Origin: Phycisphaerae bacterium
GTDB taxonomy: Bacteria; Planctomycetota; Phycisphaerae; Phycisphaerales; Phycisphaeraceae
Assembly: GCA_002688155.1 (NCBI GenBank)
Contig: NZCH01000007.1
Location: 1-8,077 of the forward strand
Length of the DNA: 8,077 nt
Direction of reading: 5' to 3'
The position numbers and the translations under genes are program-made. Shown here piece by piece: positions 1 through 6,124 of the stretch (position 1 is its first letter; each line of letters starts with the position of its first letter). The notes beneath the pieces are model-generated. The model worked only from the letters and a program-made list of their open reading frames with translations. It was not told the origin of the DNA and searched no databases.

Positions 1-293
1 GGCCGGGCGTGTGTTGTTGGGCCGGGCTGGGCCGTCAGCTGGGGTCGGGGCATGAGCGTCAGCCAATGTGGACGACGATAGACGACGACGGCGACGGGAA
101 GCGAGATCGGTGGGGCGATGTCATCCGTCACGGTGACCATGCCTGGTTTGTCGGCCTGATCGCGCCCACCGGTGCACCGAGGCCAACGCACGCAATTGCG
201 GTCATCGTCGAACACGCCGGCAGCGGCGGTGCGGCCGCCGGGCCTATCGCGAATCAGATCCTGTACGCCATGCGCGCGGAGGGCTATCTTTGA
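1..293 (+). CDS. mrdA: Penicillin-binding protein 2, C-terminal end (5' truncated)
   Basis: This is the 3' end of a gene that begins before the window; the frame is open from base 3 and stops at TGA 291-293. The C-terminal ~50 residues show the closing strand and helix of the PBP2 transpeptidase domain: HAWFVG, then an AIAVIVEH strand, SGGAAAGPIA and a final helix. PBP2 cross-links peptidoglycan in the periplasm during cell elongation and works with RodA. The rodA gene starts inside this stop codon, which strongly supports PBP2 rather than another transpeptidase. The KTG active-site box is not seen and must lie upstream. Just before HAWFVG is a DDDGDGKRD stretch that resembles a calcium-loop motif; its role is unknown. 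The first ~20 visible codons (Gly/Trp/Cys-rich) look unlike PBP2 and may be a variable loop or contain a sequence error. The symbol is inferred from family and context. Confidence 0.72.
   Translation, partial: PGVCCWAGLGRQLGSGHERQPMWTTIDDDGDGKRDRWGDVIRHGDHAWFVGLIAPTGAPRPTHAIAVIVEHAGSGGAAAGPIANQILYAMRAEGYL
278..283 (+). promoter_or_regulatory. Ribosome binding site for rodA
   Basis: GGAGGG lies six bases before the TTG at 290-292, inside the last codons of the PBP2 gene. It is a near-consensus Shine-Dalgarno site and supports use of the TTG start, whose last two bases open the TGA stop of the upstream gene (TTGA overlap). Confidence 0.75.
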
Positions 294-1513
294 CCGATTG
301 GCGAAACACCTTCGGCGCGCTGATCAGAGTGAACACTGGTTGGTATGCGATGCTGGCGGCGATGGCACTCACGTGCGTGGCCGTGTTTGCGATTCATACG
401 GCGAGTCAGGGCGCGGTAGAGACAAACTTTGCAGTCAGGCACGTGCGTAACCTCGCTATATCGCTCATTGTCCTTGTGGTGTGCGCGTTGCCGCACCCGA
501 AATACATCGGTCAAGTGGCGTATGTGCTGATGGCAACGACGCTGGTGCTGCTGATCGTTCTGATTTTGCCGTTCGTGCCACAGTGGCTGGTCCCGACGAC
601 CAACGGCGTACGCGGCTGGATTCGCACGCCGGTCATGAATGTTCAGCCGTCCGAATTGGCGAAGATCACGTTTGTGCTGGCACTGGCGTGGTACCTGCGG
701 TATCGCAACAGTTACCGCACGCTGCGCGGGCTACTGGTGCCATTTGGCATTCTGCTGGTGCCTGTCTCGCTGATTCTCAAGCAGCCGGATCTGGGCACGG
801 CGATTCTGTTCGGGCCGGTTCTGTTTGCGGTACTGATCGCCGCCGGCGCGAAGCTGCGGCACCTGAGCGCGCTGCTTGCTTTGGCGGTGCTCGCGGTGGC
901 GCTCAATGTGGTGGCCGTCTATTTTCTGCCGCCGAACATGCAGGTGCTCGCGCCGCATCAGCAAGAGCGTATTGTGTCAACCATTGATTACGCGATGGGC
1001 AACCGGCAGGATGTCCAGTCGTCACAGTATCAGCAGGACAAGAGCGTTAAGATGATTGGCGCCGGTGGTGTATTCGGCTACGGTGCGCGGCGCTCTGCGA
1101 TGCTGCTGCAGTACCATCGCCTGCCTGAACGGCATAACGACATGATTTTCGCGGTGATCGTCAATCGGTGGGGCGTCATCGGCGGCCTGGTCGTGCTTAC
1201 GCTGTACGTCATGCTGCTGGGTACGATGCTCACCGTGGCGGCCAGGTCGAAGGATCCGTTCGCGCAGCTCAGCTGCGTCGGGTTTGCGGCGCTGATCTTT
1301 ACGCAGGTTGTGGTCAACATCGGGATGACCCTGGGTCTGTTGCCGATCATCGGTATCACGCTGCCGTTCCTGTCGTACGGCGGGTCGAGTTTGCTGGCGT
1401 CATTTGCAATGATCGGCCTGACGATGAATTTCGCCTCGCGGCCAACAGCGCCGCTTGTCCGCCCAAGTTTTGAGTTCGACACAACCACCGAGCAACTCGA
1501 GCCTGCCGCGTGA
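290..1513 (+). CDS. rodA: Rod shape-determining protein RodA (SEDS peptidoglycan polymerase)
   Basis: The 407-residue product is a polytopic membrane protein of the SEDS family (RodA/FtsW/SpoVE), which polymerises lipid II into glycan strands in the inner membrane. Hallmarks are NGVRGWI (105-111), QPSELAKI (119-126), KQPDLGTA (164-171), an extracytoplasmic segment ending in an AGGVFGYG glycine motif (~258-265), LPERHNDMIFAV (278-289) and the glycine-rich GITLPFLSYGGSS end motif (355-367). Asp284 in the HND triplet matches the catalytic Asp of the family (HTD in E. coli RodA). The AEELG that normally follows is VNRWG here. About ten hydrophobic segments are visible, and the length is slightly above the usual 370-400, with a polar tail after ~380. 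The start is TTG, overlapping the PBP2 stop and preceded by GGAGGG, so the two genes are probably translationally coupled. Pairing with PBP2 favours RodA over FtsW. Confidence 0.94.
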   Translation: MTDWRNTFGALIRVNTGWYAMLAAMALTCVAVFAIHTASQGAVETNFAVRHVRNLAISLIVLVVCALPHPKYIGQVAYVLMATTLVLLIVLILPFVPQWLVPTTNGVRGWIRTPVMNVQPSELAKITFVLALAWYLRYRNSYRTLRGLLVPFGILLVPVSLILKQPDLGTAILFGPVLFAVLIAAGAKLRHLSALLALAVLAVALNVVAVYFLPPNMQVLAPHQQERIVSTIDYAMGNRQDVQSSQYQQDKSVKMIGAGGVFGYGARRSAMLLQYHRLPERHNDMIFAVIVNRWGVIGGLVVLTLYVMLLGTMLTVAARSKDPFAQLSCVGFAALIFTQVVVNIGMTLGLLPIIGITLPFLSYGGSSLLASFAMIGLTMNFASRPTAPLVRPSFEFDTTTEQLEPAA

Positions 1514-1552
1514 TTCCAAACCACAAGACGTTGTCCAATTCATTCGATTCAA

Positions 1553-2290
1553 ATGAGTGTTGATTCATCACGATCCGTCCCCAACTTCGTGACCGATGCG
1601 CTTGCACGGCTCGACGTCCGCGTGGATGAAAAGGAACGGGCGCAACTGGCCCGCTTCCTCGATCTTCTGCTTGAGGCCAACCAGCGCGTTAATTTGACGG
1701 GAATTCGTGATCATGACCAGGCGTGGCTTCGACACATCATCGACAGTCTCACGTTGCTGCCATTCATTGAGGCGTTACCGGCTGACGCCCAGGTAATGGA
1801 CGTGGGATCAGGTGGTGGCCTGCCGGGGGTGCCGATCGCAATTACACGGGGCGACCTGCGCGTGGCGATGTTGGAAGCGACCGGAAAGAAGGCTGACTGC
1901 CTCAAACAGTTCGTGTTGGCGCTGGGGCTGTCCAACACAACCGTTTTGAACGGCCGGGCGGAGCAGTTCGGGCAGAACCGCGAGCACCGTCAGCGGTACG
2001 ATATTGTCGTGTGTCGGGCGATTGGTCCGATGCGTGAATTGCTCGAGTACACGCTGGCGTTTGCCCGCGTCGGCGGCGCGGTCCTCGCGATGAAAGGGCC
2101 CAGCGTCGTGGACGAACTCGCCGGTGCGGGCGACGCGCTCGCACTGCTTGGTGCCGGTGAAGTCCAGGTTTACGACGCCTATCCCGAGGGCTTCGATAAC
2201 CAGTCGGTCATCGTTCGAATCGTAAAGGAAACGTCCACATCGAAGCAGTACCCGCGCGTCCCCGGCCTTGTGCACAGGTCGCCGCTGTGA
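1553..2290 (+). CDS. rsmG: 16S rRNA (guanine527-N7)-methyltransferase RsmG
   Basis: The 245-residue product is a cytoplasmic SAM-dependent methyltransferase that modifies G527 in the 530 loop of 16S rRNA; in other bacteria its loss gives low-level streptomycin resistance. Visible signatures are the N-terminal helix ending in RVNLTGI (45-51), RHIIDSL (60-66), the SAM-binding loop DVGSGGGLPGVP (83-94), Glu108 followed by GKK (111-113), the RAIG segment, and a basic tail reading QYPRVPG...SPL that matches the usual YPRKPG...PL ending. It is full length. The ATG at 1553 lies 39 bases after the rodA stop and has no clear Shine-Dalgarno site; no better start is seen. In many bacteria rsmG lies beside mnmG and parAB near the origin, so its place after rodA is less common. 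It is probably read through from the rodA transcript. Confidence 0.96.
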   Translation: MSVDSSRSVPNFVTDALARLDVRVDEKERAQLARFLDLLLEANQRVNLTGIRDHDQAWLRHIIDSLTLLPFIEALPADAQVMDVGSGGGLPGVPIAITRGDLRVAMLEATGKKADCLKQFVLALGLSNTTVLNGRAEQFGQNREHRQRYDIVVCRAIGPMRELLEYTLAFARVGGAVLAMKGPSVVDELAGAGDALALLGAGEVQVYDAYPEGFDNQSVIVRIVKETSTSKQYPRVPGLVHRSPL

Positions 2291-2327
2291 TGGCTCGAAT
2301 ACAGCATTAATATTCACAACATACCTG

Positions 2328-3245
2328 ATGAGCGAAAAGCCCATGTCATTACTCGTCACAGGCAGTATCGGGATCGATTCGGTGGATACCCCAACGGGAA
2401 GCGTCACGGATGTGCTCGGTGGATCGGCGGTGTATTTCGCGGCCGCGGCGAGTTTCTTCGTACCCGTACGTCTGGTCGCCGCCGTTGGTGCGGATGTGCC
2501 CGCCGGTTTGGGCAATGTGCTTGAGCACTTCAAGATCGACACACGGGGGTTCGAGATTCGGGCCGGCAGCAACACATTCCGCTGGCATGGCAAATATCGT
2601 CGAAATATGAACGAGCGCGAAACGCTCGCGGTGCAGCCGAATGTCCTTGCCGAAGCGCTGCCACCCGTGCCCGATGCGTATCGTGACAGTGAGTACGTGT
2701 TCCTGGCAAACACCGACCCGGGGAGCCAACTCGAATTTCGCCGCCAGTTCCCGCACTGCAAACTCTGCGTTGCAGACACGATGGACTTGTGGATCAGCAC
2801 GCAGTGCGCAGCGCTCACGGACCTGCTGCGGAACATCGACGGCCTGGTGCTCAACAATGAAGAGGCAGAGCAGCTGACTGGCGAGCCGAACATCATCCGT
2901 GCCGCGGAGTTAATCGTTCAAATGGGACCGAAGTTTGTGATTGTTAAAAAGGGCGAGCATGGCGCGCTGGTCGAGCATGACGGCGTCAAAGTGGTGCTGC
3001 CGGCGTTTCCCGCGGCGCAAGTGGTCGACCCGACCGGCGCAGGCGACAGTTTTGCCGGCGGTGTCATGGGACACCTGGCCGCGACGGGGGACCTGTCACA
3101 CGAAAATCTACGCATCGCGATGGCGTGGGGCACCGTCGTTGCCAGCTTTACCATCGAATCGTTCAGTCTCGACCGTCTGATGCGGTTGACGCGTGCGGAA
3201 CTGAATGAGCGGTTTGAGCACTATCGGAGTATGCTCGCGATCTGA
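2328..3245 (+). CDS. PfkB-family carbohydrate/nucleoside kinase
   Basis: With this start the product has 305 residues, typical of the ribokinase/PfkB fold that phosphorylates sugars or nucleosides with ATP. The start of the fold is TGSIGIDSV (11-19), followed by the GGSA substrate-binding turn (31-34), NNEEAEQLTG (176-185), VKKGEHG (206-212) and the PfkB signature VDPTGAGDSFAGG (233-245), with Asp240 as the catalytic base and TGAG forming the anion hole. The substrate cannot be read from the sequence. The unusual FRWHGKYRRNMNERETL segment (84-100) in the lid region should decide specificity. Ribokinase-, adenosine kinase- and 2-keto-3-deoxygluconate kinase-like roles are all possible. ATG 2328 is 37 bases after rsmG; ATG 2343 begins right at the conserved MSLLVTGSIG and is an equal candidate. 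A GTG at 2268 would overlap rsmG by 23 bases and add a non-conserved leader, so I reject it. No strong ribosome site is visible. Confidence 0.9.
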   Translation: MSEKPMSLLVTGSIGIDSVDTPTGSVTDVLGGSAVYFAAAASFFVPVRLVAAVGADVPAGLGNVLEHFKIDTRGFEIRAGSNTFRWHGKYRRNMNERETLAVQPNVLAEALPPVPDAYRDSEYVFLANTDPGSQLEFRRQFPHCKLCVADTMDLWISTQCAALTDLLRNIDGLVLNNEEAEQLTGEPNIIRAAELIVQMGPKFVIVKKGEHGALVEHDGVKVVLPAFPAAQVVDPTGAGDSFAGGVMGHLAATGDLSHENLRIAMAWGTVVASFTIESFSLDRLMRLTRAELNERFEHYRSMLAI

Positions 3246-3307
3246 CGATGGTTTGGTGGGCCTTTCCGGGTGCAAACTACGAAATTGAACGCCAATCGAG
3301 TGCGCGC

Positions 3308-3340
3308 GTCACGATTCGGTCGTGATTCAATTGTAATTTT
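3308..3340 (+). terminator. Possible transcription terminator between convergent genes
   Basis: The repeat TCACGA (3309-3314), loop TTCGG, TCGTGA (3320-3325) forms a perfect six-pair stem, extended by one G-T pair. On the plus strand it is followed by T-rich TTCAATTGTAATTTT, ending at the stop codon of the convergent gene. It sits 63 bases after the kinase stop, a sensible place for a plus-strand terminator. The stem is short and the T tract is interrupted, so the call is weak. Read from the minus strand the tail is CG-rich and would not work as an intrinsic terminator. Confidence 0.33.
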
Positions 3341-4617
3341 CACATTCCGCGCCGTAAGGCCACAAGATGTCTGCCGAAGTGGTCGGCAAGAACCTGCCGG
3401 TATGTTTCAGGATATGCGTCGAGCACGCCCTTGAGTGCAGGGCCAAGTTCCGCATCGGTAAGTACCGACCCGAAAGTGCAATGCAGGATCTGTCGGCCGG
3501 GGTTGGTAAAGCCCTTGCCGTCCGGTACGTCTTCCCAGCACTCGAGATAAATACGCTCCAACTCAGCGGCGTCGGGTACATCGACCGGCGCCGGCACGCC
3601 ATCAACAGTTGCTGAGACGTGATAGGTTGCGCGATCGGTGTCGTAATGCGCGCGGCCGAAGTCAATGATTCGTCGCAGCAGCGCCTCATCGTGCCGCGCC
3701 GCCACACGCACAGCTTCAAGGTAACTCGTCCCTGCGGTCTTCACGTGAAACCGGCTCCGTGTGATGCGCGCGAAGGATTCGTAAATTGCGAGTTTGTCCG
3801 AACCTGAGTGCAAACTCAGCTTGTAAGACCCAAGCTGCGCCGCAATAGCAGCATGGTCTGCCAACGATCGCTCGAACAATGCCAGGTCACCCTTAAAGTC
3901 CACGCCCTTTTCAAAATCACCAATGTACCGCGGCGCCAGGCTCACCAGATTCACATCGGCGCCCAGCAATTGATCCGCGATGATGTAATGCTCCGCCAAT
4001 GTGGTCGGCTGGGGCGTTTCGTCGACGCTGATCTCAATCTCGTGGTCCTGATCGCGCGAAGCCGCCGTTTCAGCGATGTATTGCGCCATGTCTTGCACAT
4101 GCGCAATCGCCTTGCCGTACTTGACGGCCGCCTGCTGCACCGTCGGCTCATCGAACGTGAGCACAAGCCCGTCGTGAATCGGCACGGAACGGTTCAAATA
4201 GGTGTCGATCCAGCCCACCTGATCGCGCACCGCGTCGAACTTCGCCTGCAATTGCGCAGCGTCATAATCGTCAGCATGCTCGTCGACGTAGTCCGACGGA
4301 TCAATCGTGAAAAACACGAAGCCGGCCTCCACCGTCAAGTCGACATCCTGCGTTGTCTTTAAGTGGTCGGCGTCCGAACCCCACGGATCGGCGAACTGCT
4401 CGTCGGCCAGCGCGCTGCTCGCTGCCTCCATCACCTGGGCGGGCGTGCGTTGCGTTCGCGTCATCTCACGGATGGACTGTTGCGCGAAAATACCACGAAT
4501 GGAACCGCCTTCGGCGCGCAGCGCGTCCATGTGGCCCGGCGTTGCAACACCCAGACGGTCACCGAATCCAAACGTGGGTTCGAATCCTAACACTACGGAC
4601 TTGGGGGCTACGGACAT
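3340..4617 (-). CDS. UxaE-family protein (tagaturonate epimerase-like)
   Basis: The 425-residue product resembles the UxaE family, whose characterised member in Thermotoga interconverts D-tagaturonate and D-fructuronate (C3 epimerisation) in hexuronate catabolism, probably with a bound metal. Conserved-looking blocks are FGFGDRLGVATPGH (16-29), IFAQQSIREMTRT (43-55), WGSDADHLK (79-87), ISVDETPQPTT (196-206), SLAPRYIGDFEKGVD (226-240), YKLSLHSGSDKLAIY (265-279) and FHVKTAGTSYLEA (290-302). Asp, His and Glu residues inside these blocks (for example Asp199, Glu200, His270, Asp274) are plausible metal or catalytic ligands; this is inference. The fold is probably a TIM-like barrel. ATG 4617 was chosen because GGAG lies nine bases upstream and the conserved region begins soon after; a GTG at 4680 would add 21 unlikely residues. 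No uronate isomerase or mannonate dehydratase is visible in the window, so the true substrate could be another ketosugar acid. The family call is fairly firm and the reaction is not. Confidence 0.77.
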   Translation of the reverse strand: MSVAPKSVVLGFEPTFGFGDRLGVATPGHMDALRAEGGSIRGIFAQQSIREMTRTQRTPAQVMEAASSALADEQFADPWGSDADHLKTTQDVDLTVEAGFVFFTIDPSDYVDEHADDYDAAQLQAKFDAVRDQVGWIDTYLNRSVPIHDGLVLTFDEPTVQQAAVKYGKAIAHVQDMAQYIAETAASRDQDHEIEISVDETPQPTTLAEHYIIADQLLGADVNLVSLAPRYIGDFEKGVDFKGDLALFERSLADHAAIAAQLGSYKLSLHSGSDKLAIYESFARITRSRFHVKTAGTSYLEAVRVAARHDEALLRRIIDFGRAHYDTDRATYHVSATVDGVPAPVDVPDAAELERIYLECWEDVPDGKGFTNPGRQILHCTFGSVLTDAELGPALKGVLDAYPETYRQVLADHFGRHLVALRRGM

Positions 4618-4892
4618 TGCAAGGGGCTCCACGACATATGTGTGCGATCTGACCCGACGTTTATTTTCATCGTACAGCACAGGTTAACCGCATTCCATTC
4701 CGCCGGATCTATAAGCACGAGTACCTGTTCATGCGGTACGTCACCGATTCTCGCGCGAAAATAGTCAATCGGTGTCTCGTCGTACTTCGGCCAGCAAATG
4801 AATGCGTGCTTGATCGGTTCAGGACACCGGGTTGCCAGCGGGGCAAAGACTTGCGGGTCGTGTCCGCCGCGGTCACCGGCAAGGATGGAGAA
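4608..4892 (-). pseudogene. Start-less open frame overlapping the UxaE-like start
   Basis: The frame is open from just after a TAA at 4893-4895 to a TAG at 4608-4610, about 94 codons, with no ATG, GTG or TTG in its first two thirds. Its composition looks coding-like: first and third positions are clearly more G+C-rich than the second. It contains stretches such as HAFICWPKYDETPIDYF and VLVLIDPAEW. Its stop overlaps the first codons of the UxaE-like gene by ten bases, in the manner of coupled genes. I do not recognise the protein. It could be the tail of a gene broken by a frameshift, or chance. The plus-strand frame at 4731-5027 lies exactly codon-to-codon opposite, so composition cannot tell the two apart. 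Confidence 0.22.
4627..4630 (-). promoter_or_regulatory. Ribosome binding site for the UxaE-like gene
   Basis: On the minus strand GGAG stands nine bases before ATG 4617. It decides the start codon against the in-frame GTG at 4680. Confidence 0.6.
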
Positions 4893-5027
4893 TTACTGCA
4901 GTATCAAGTTGATTGTTCGAGTCTTACCGTCGGTCGACGTTTGCAGGAATTGACGCGTGAACGGTCCTTATTTGAAAATGTCGCAAGTGAAAACACCGAT
5001 GAGAAATGCACTGTTGACGAGCAGTAG
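4731..5027 (+). CDS. Possible small hypothetical protein (98 aa)
   Basis: This has an ATG start and a TAG stop, and encodes a mixed charged protein with a Glu/Arg-rich helical-looking C-terminal third (QELTRERSLFENV). I recognise no domain. Codon choice is less G+C-rich in third positions than the surrounding genes, no clear ribosome site precedes it, and it would be the only plus-strand gene between 3246 and the window end. It also lies opposite a minus-strand frame of similar quality. It is listed because the region is otherwise unexplained, and is probably not a real gene. Confidence 0.18.
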   Translation: MRYVTDSRAKIVNRCLVVLRPANECVLDRFRTPGCQRGKDLRVVSAAVTGKDGELLQYQVDCSSLTVGRRLQELTRERSLFENVASENTDEKCTVDEQ

Positions 5028-5056
5028 CTGCAGTTGCGGATACAACGGTCAGGGGG

Positions 5057-5212
5057 TTACCGAGGCATGGCGAATCGCCACACCTTGATCGCTCCATCGC
5101 AGATTCCAATCGGCCATGCCGAGTACGGCTCAAAACGATCGGCCAAATGCGTTCGTGCCCACGAGGGTTCTGCGTGTTCTTGATTCGTATTCGCACTCGA
5201 AAATCCAGCCAT
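5057..5212 (-). pseudogene. Short frame with WD40-like C-terminal tail (possible gene remnant)
   Basis: A 51-residue frame from ATG 5212 to TAA 5057 begins 14 bases after the SDR stop. Its end reads ICDGAIKVWRF, and with the Phe-Glu-Pro twelve residues before the Asp it resembles the last blade of a WD40 propeller (F-S-P...DDG-T-IKVW). A real propeller needs several blades, so if this resemblance is meaningful it is the leftover C-terminus of a larger gene, most of which is gone or was replaced. No ribosome site is evident. It could equally be an unrelated small protein or chance. Confidence 0.28.
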
Positions 5213-5225
5213 GTACCGGCGCAGA

Positions 5226-6059
5226 TCACACGCCACCTGTAAGCGGCTGCGACCCCCCGGATGCGAATTGCCAGCCGCCGTCGACCAAGAGGGTCTGTCC
5301 GGTGACGAACCTTGCCTGTGGCCCGACAAAGAACGCGATGGCATCGGCCAGTTCGTCGGGCCGGGCGTAGCGGTTCAGTGGAATGGATTCGTCCATCTGG
5401 TCAGGGTCGACCTGCCGCGTTGCCTGGAAGCGCGCGGTTTTGGTGGGGCCGGGGCTGACGCAGTTGACGCGCACGCCGTGGGGTCGACATTGCATGGCCA
5501 GGCACTTGGTGTAATGCACGATGCCTTGCTTGGAGACGGCGTACATGCTCGAGTTCTCAACGCCACGGTGCGCGTCACCGGACCCAATATTCACCACCGC
5601 GCCGCATTTACGGTCCATCATGCCCGGCACGATGGCGCGGCAAAGACGCATCGTGCCGAAGAGGTTTCGCTCAAAAAGCGCCTCAACGTCTTCCCACTTG
5701 ATGAAGACCGCGTCGTTGGGTTCGGGCTTGCCGCCGCGTGCGGCGATGTCACCGCCGGCGACGTTGACCAAAATCGACAATGGCCCCAGCGCTGCCTCAG
5801 CGCCGGCCACGAGGTTCGCCACCGCGTTTTCGTCGGAAACGTCGCCCGTGACGGCGACGGTCTTTCCACCGAATCGGGAAAGTTGATGCGCTACCTCGTC
5901 GAGGGTTCCCGCTTCTGCGAATTCGGCGGGCGCTTGCTGGTTAATGTCGTGCACGGCAACGTCCGCGCCCAACTCTGCCAGTCGCGTGACAACCGCGTTT
6001 CCCAAGCCGCGCCCGGATCCGGTGACCAACGCGGTTTCGCCTTTGAGCATGTCATTCAT
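5226..6059 (-). CDS. Short-chain dehydrogenase/reductase (SDR), FabG-like
   Basis: The 277-residue classical SDR is a cytoplasmic oxidoreductase with a Rossmann fold. Cofactor loop TGSGRGLG is at 13-20, Asp38 ends the second strand (usually favouring NAD(H) over NADP(H)), GDVSD is at 72-76 and NVAGG (99-103) replaces the common NNAG. The catalytic tetrad appears complete: Asn132, Ser160, Tyr173 and Lys177 (YAVSK). The substrate-loop start SPGPTKT is at 202-208 and the closing VTGQTLLVDGGW at 252-263 is typical. Two details are longer than in a minimal FabG: an insert after NVAGG (about 104-121, GGKPEPNDAVF) and a Gly/Ser-rich C-terminal tail. The substrate is not readable; annotation as 3-oxoacyl-ACP reductase would be a default. 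Position downstream of glcF and upstream of a UxaE-like gene makes a sugar or hydroxy-acid substrate plausible. ATG 6059 has AGAAG nearby upstream; ATG 6050 is an alternative. Confidence 0.92.
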   Translation of the reverse strand: MNDMLKGETALVTGSGRGLGNAVVTRLAELGADVAVHDINQQAPAEFAEAGTLDEVAHQLSRFGGKTVAVTGDVSDENAVANLVAGAEAALGPLSILVNVAGGDIAARGGKPEPNDAVFIKWEDVEALFERNLFGTMRLCRAIVPGMMDRKCGAVVNIGSGDAHRGVENSSMYAVSKQGIVHYTKCLAMQCRPHGVRVNCVSPGPTKTARFQATRQVDPDQMDESIPLNRYARPDELADAIAFFVGPQARFVTGQTLLVDGGWQFASGGSQPLTGGV

Positions 6060-6124
6060 GAGTTTCTTCTCGCGGGTCGTCGCATGTGCCGTCGCGACCG
6101 GTGTTCGCGCAATGCGTGAATGTT

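Larger units (their letters stand above)
4618..5225. other. 608-base stretch without a convincing intact gene
   Basis: This lies between the SDR stop and the UxaE-like start, both on the minus strand, in a window whose other gaps are all under 100 bases. It must hold any separate promoter for the UxaE-like gene, but no clear -35/-10 pair stands out; TATAGA near 4712 lacks a well-spaced partner. Three weak coding frames are listed separately: a 51-residue minus frame with a WD40-like tail, a start-less minus frame running into the UxaE-like start, and a 98-codon plus frame opposite it. No long repeats, tRNA cloverleaf or strong terminator hairpin were seen. A decayed gene or a regulatory region with small genes is the likeliest content. 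Confidence 0.5.

Noticed and set aside
2268..2327. Upstream GTG start for the PfkB kinase overlapping rsmG
   Set aside because: The added residues do not look conserved, there is no ribosome site, and the family fold begins at MSLLVTGSIG.
1808..2896. Long minus-strand open frame (362 codons) across rsmG and the kinase
   Set aside because: It is fully antisense to two clearly identified genes, spans their junction, and its translation is rich in Ser, Arg and Thr with no domain. It is a by-product of G+C-rich coding sequence.
3808..4362. Plus-strand open frame of 184 codons
   Set aside because: It is antisense to the UxaE-like gene, whose conserved blocks run through the same bases.
5153..5164. 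Palindrome TCGTGCCCACGA downstream of the SDR gene
   Set aside because: The arms are five bases with a two-base centre and no T tract follows, so neither a terminator nor an operator can be supported.
5211..6119. Plus-strand open frame of 302 codons
   Set aside because: It lies opposite the SDR gene, which has a complete catalytic tetrad and family motifs; the plus translation resembles no family.
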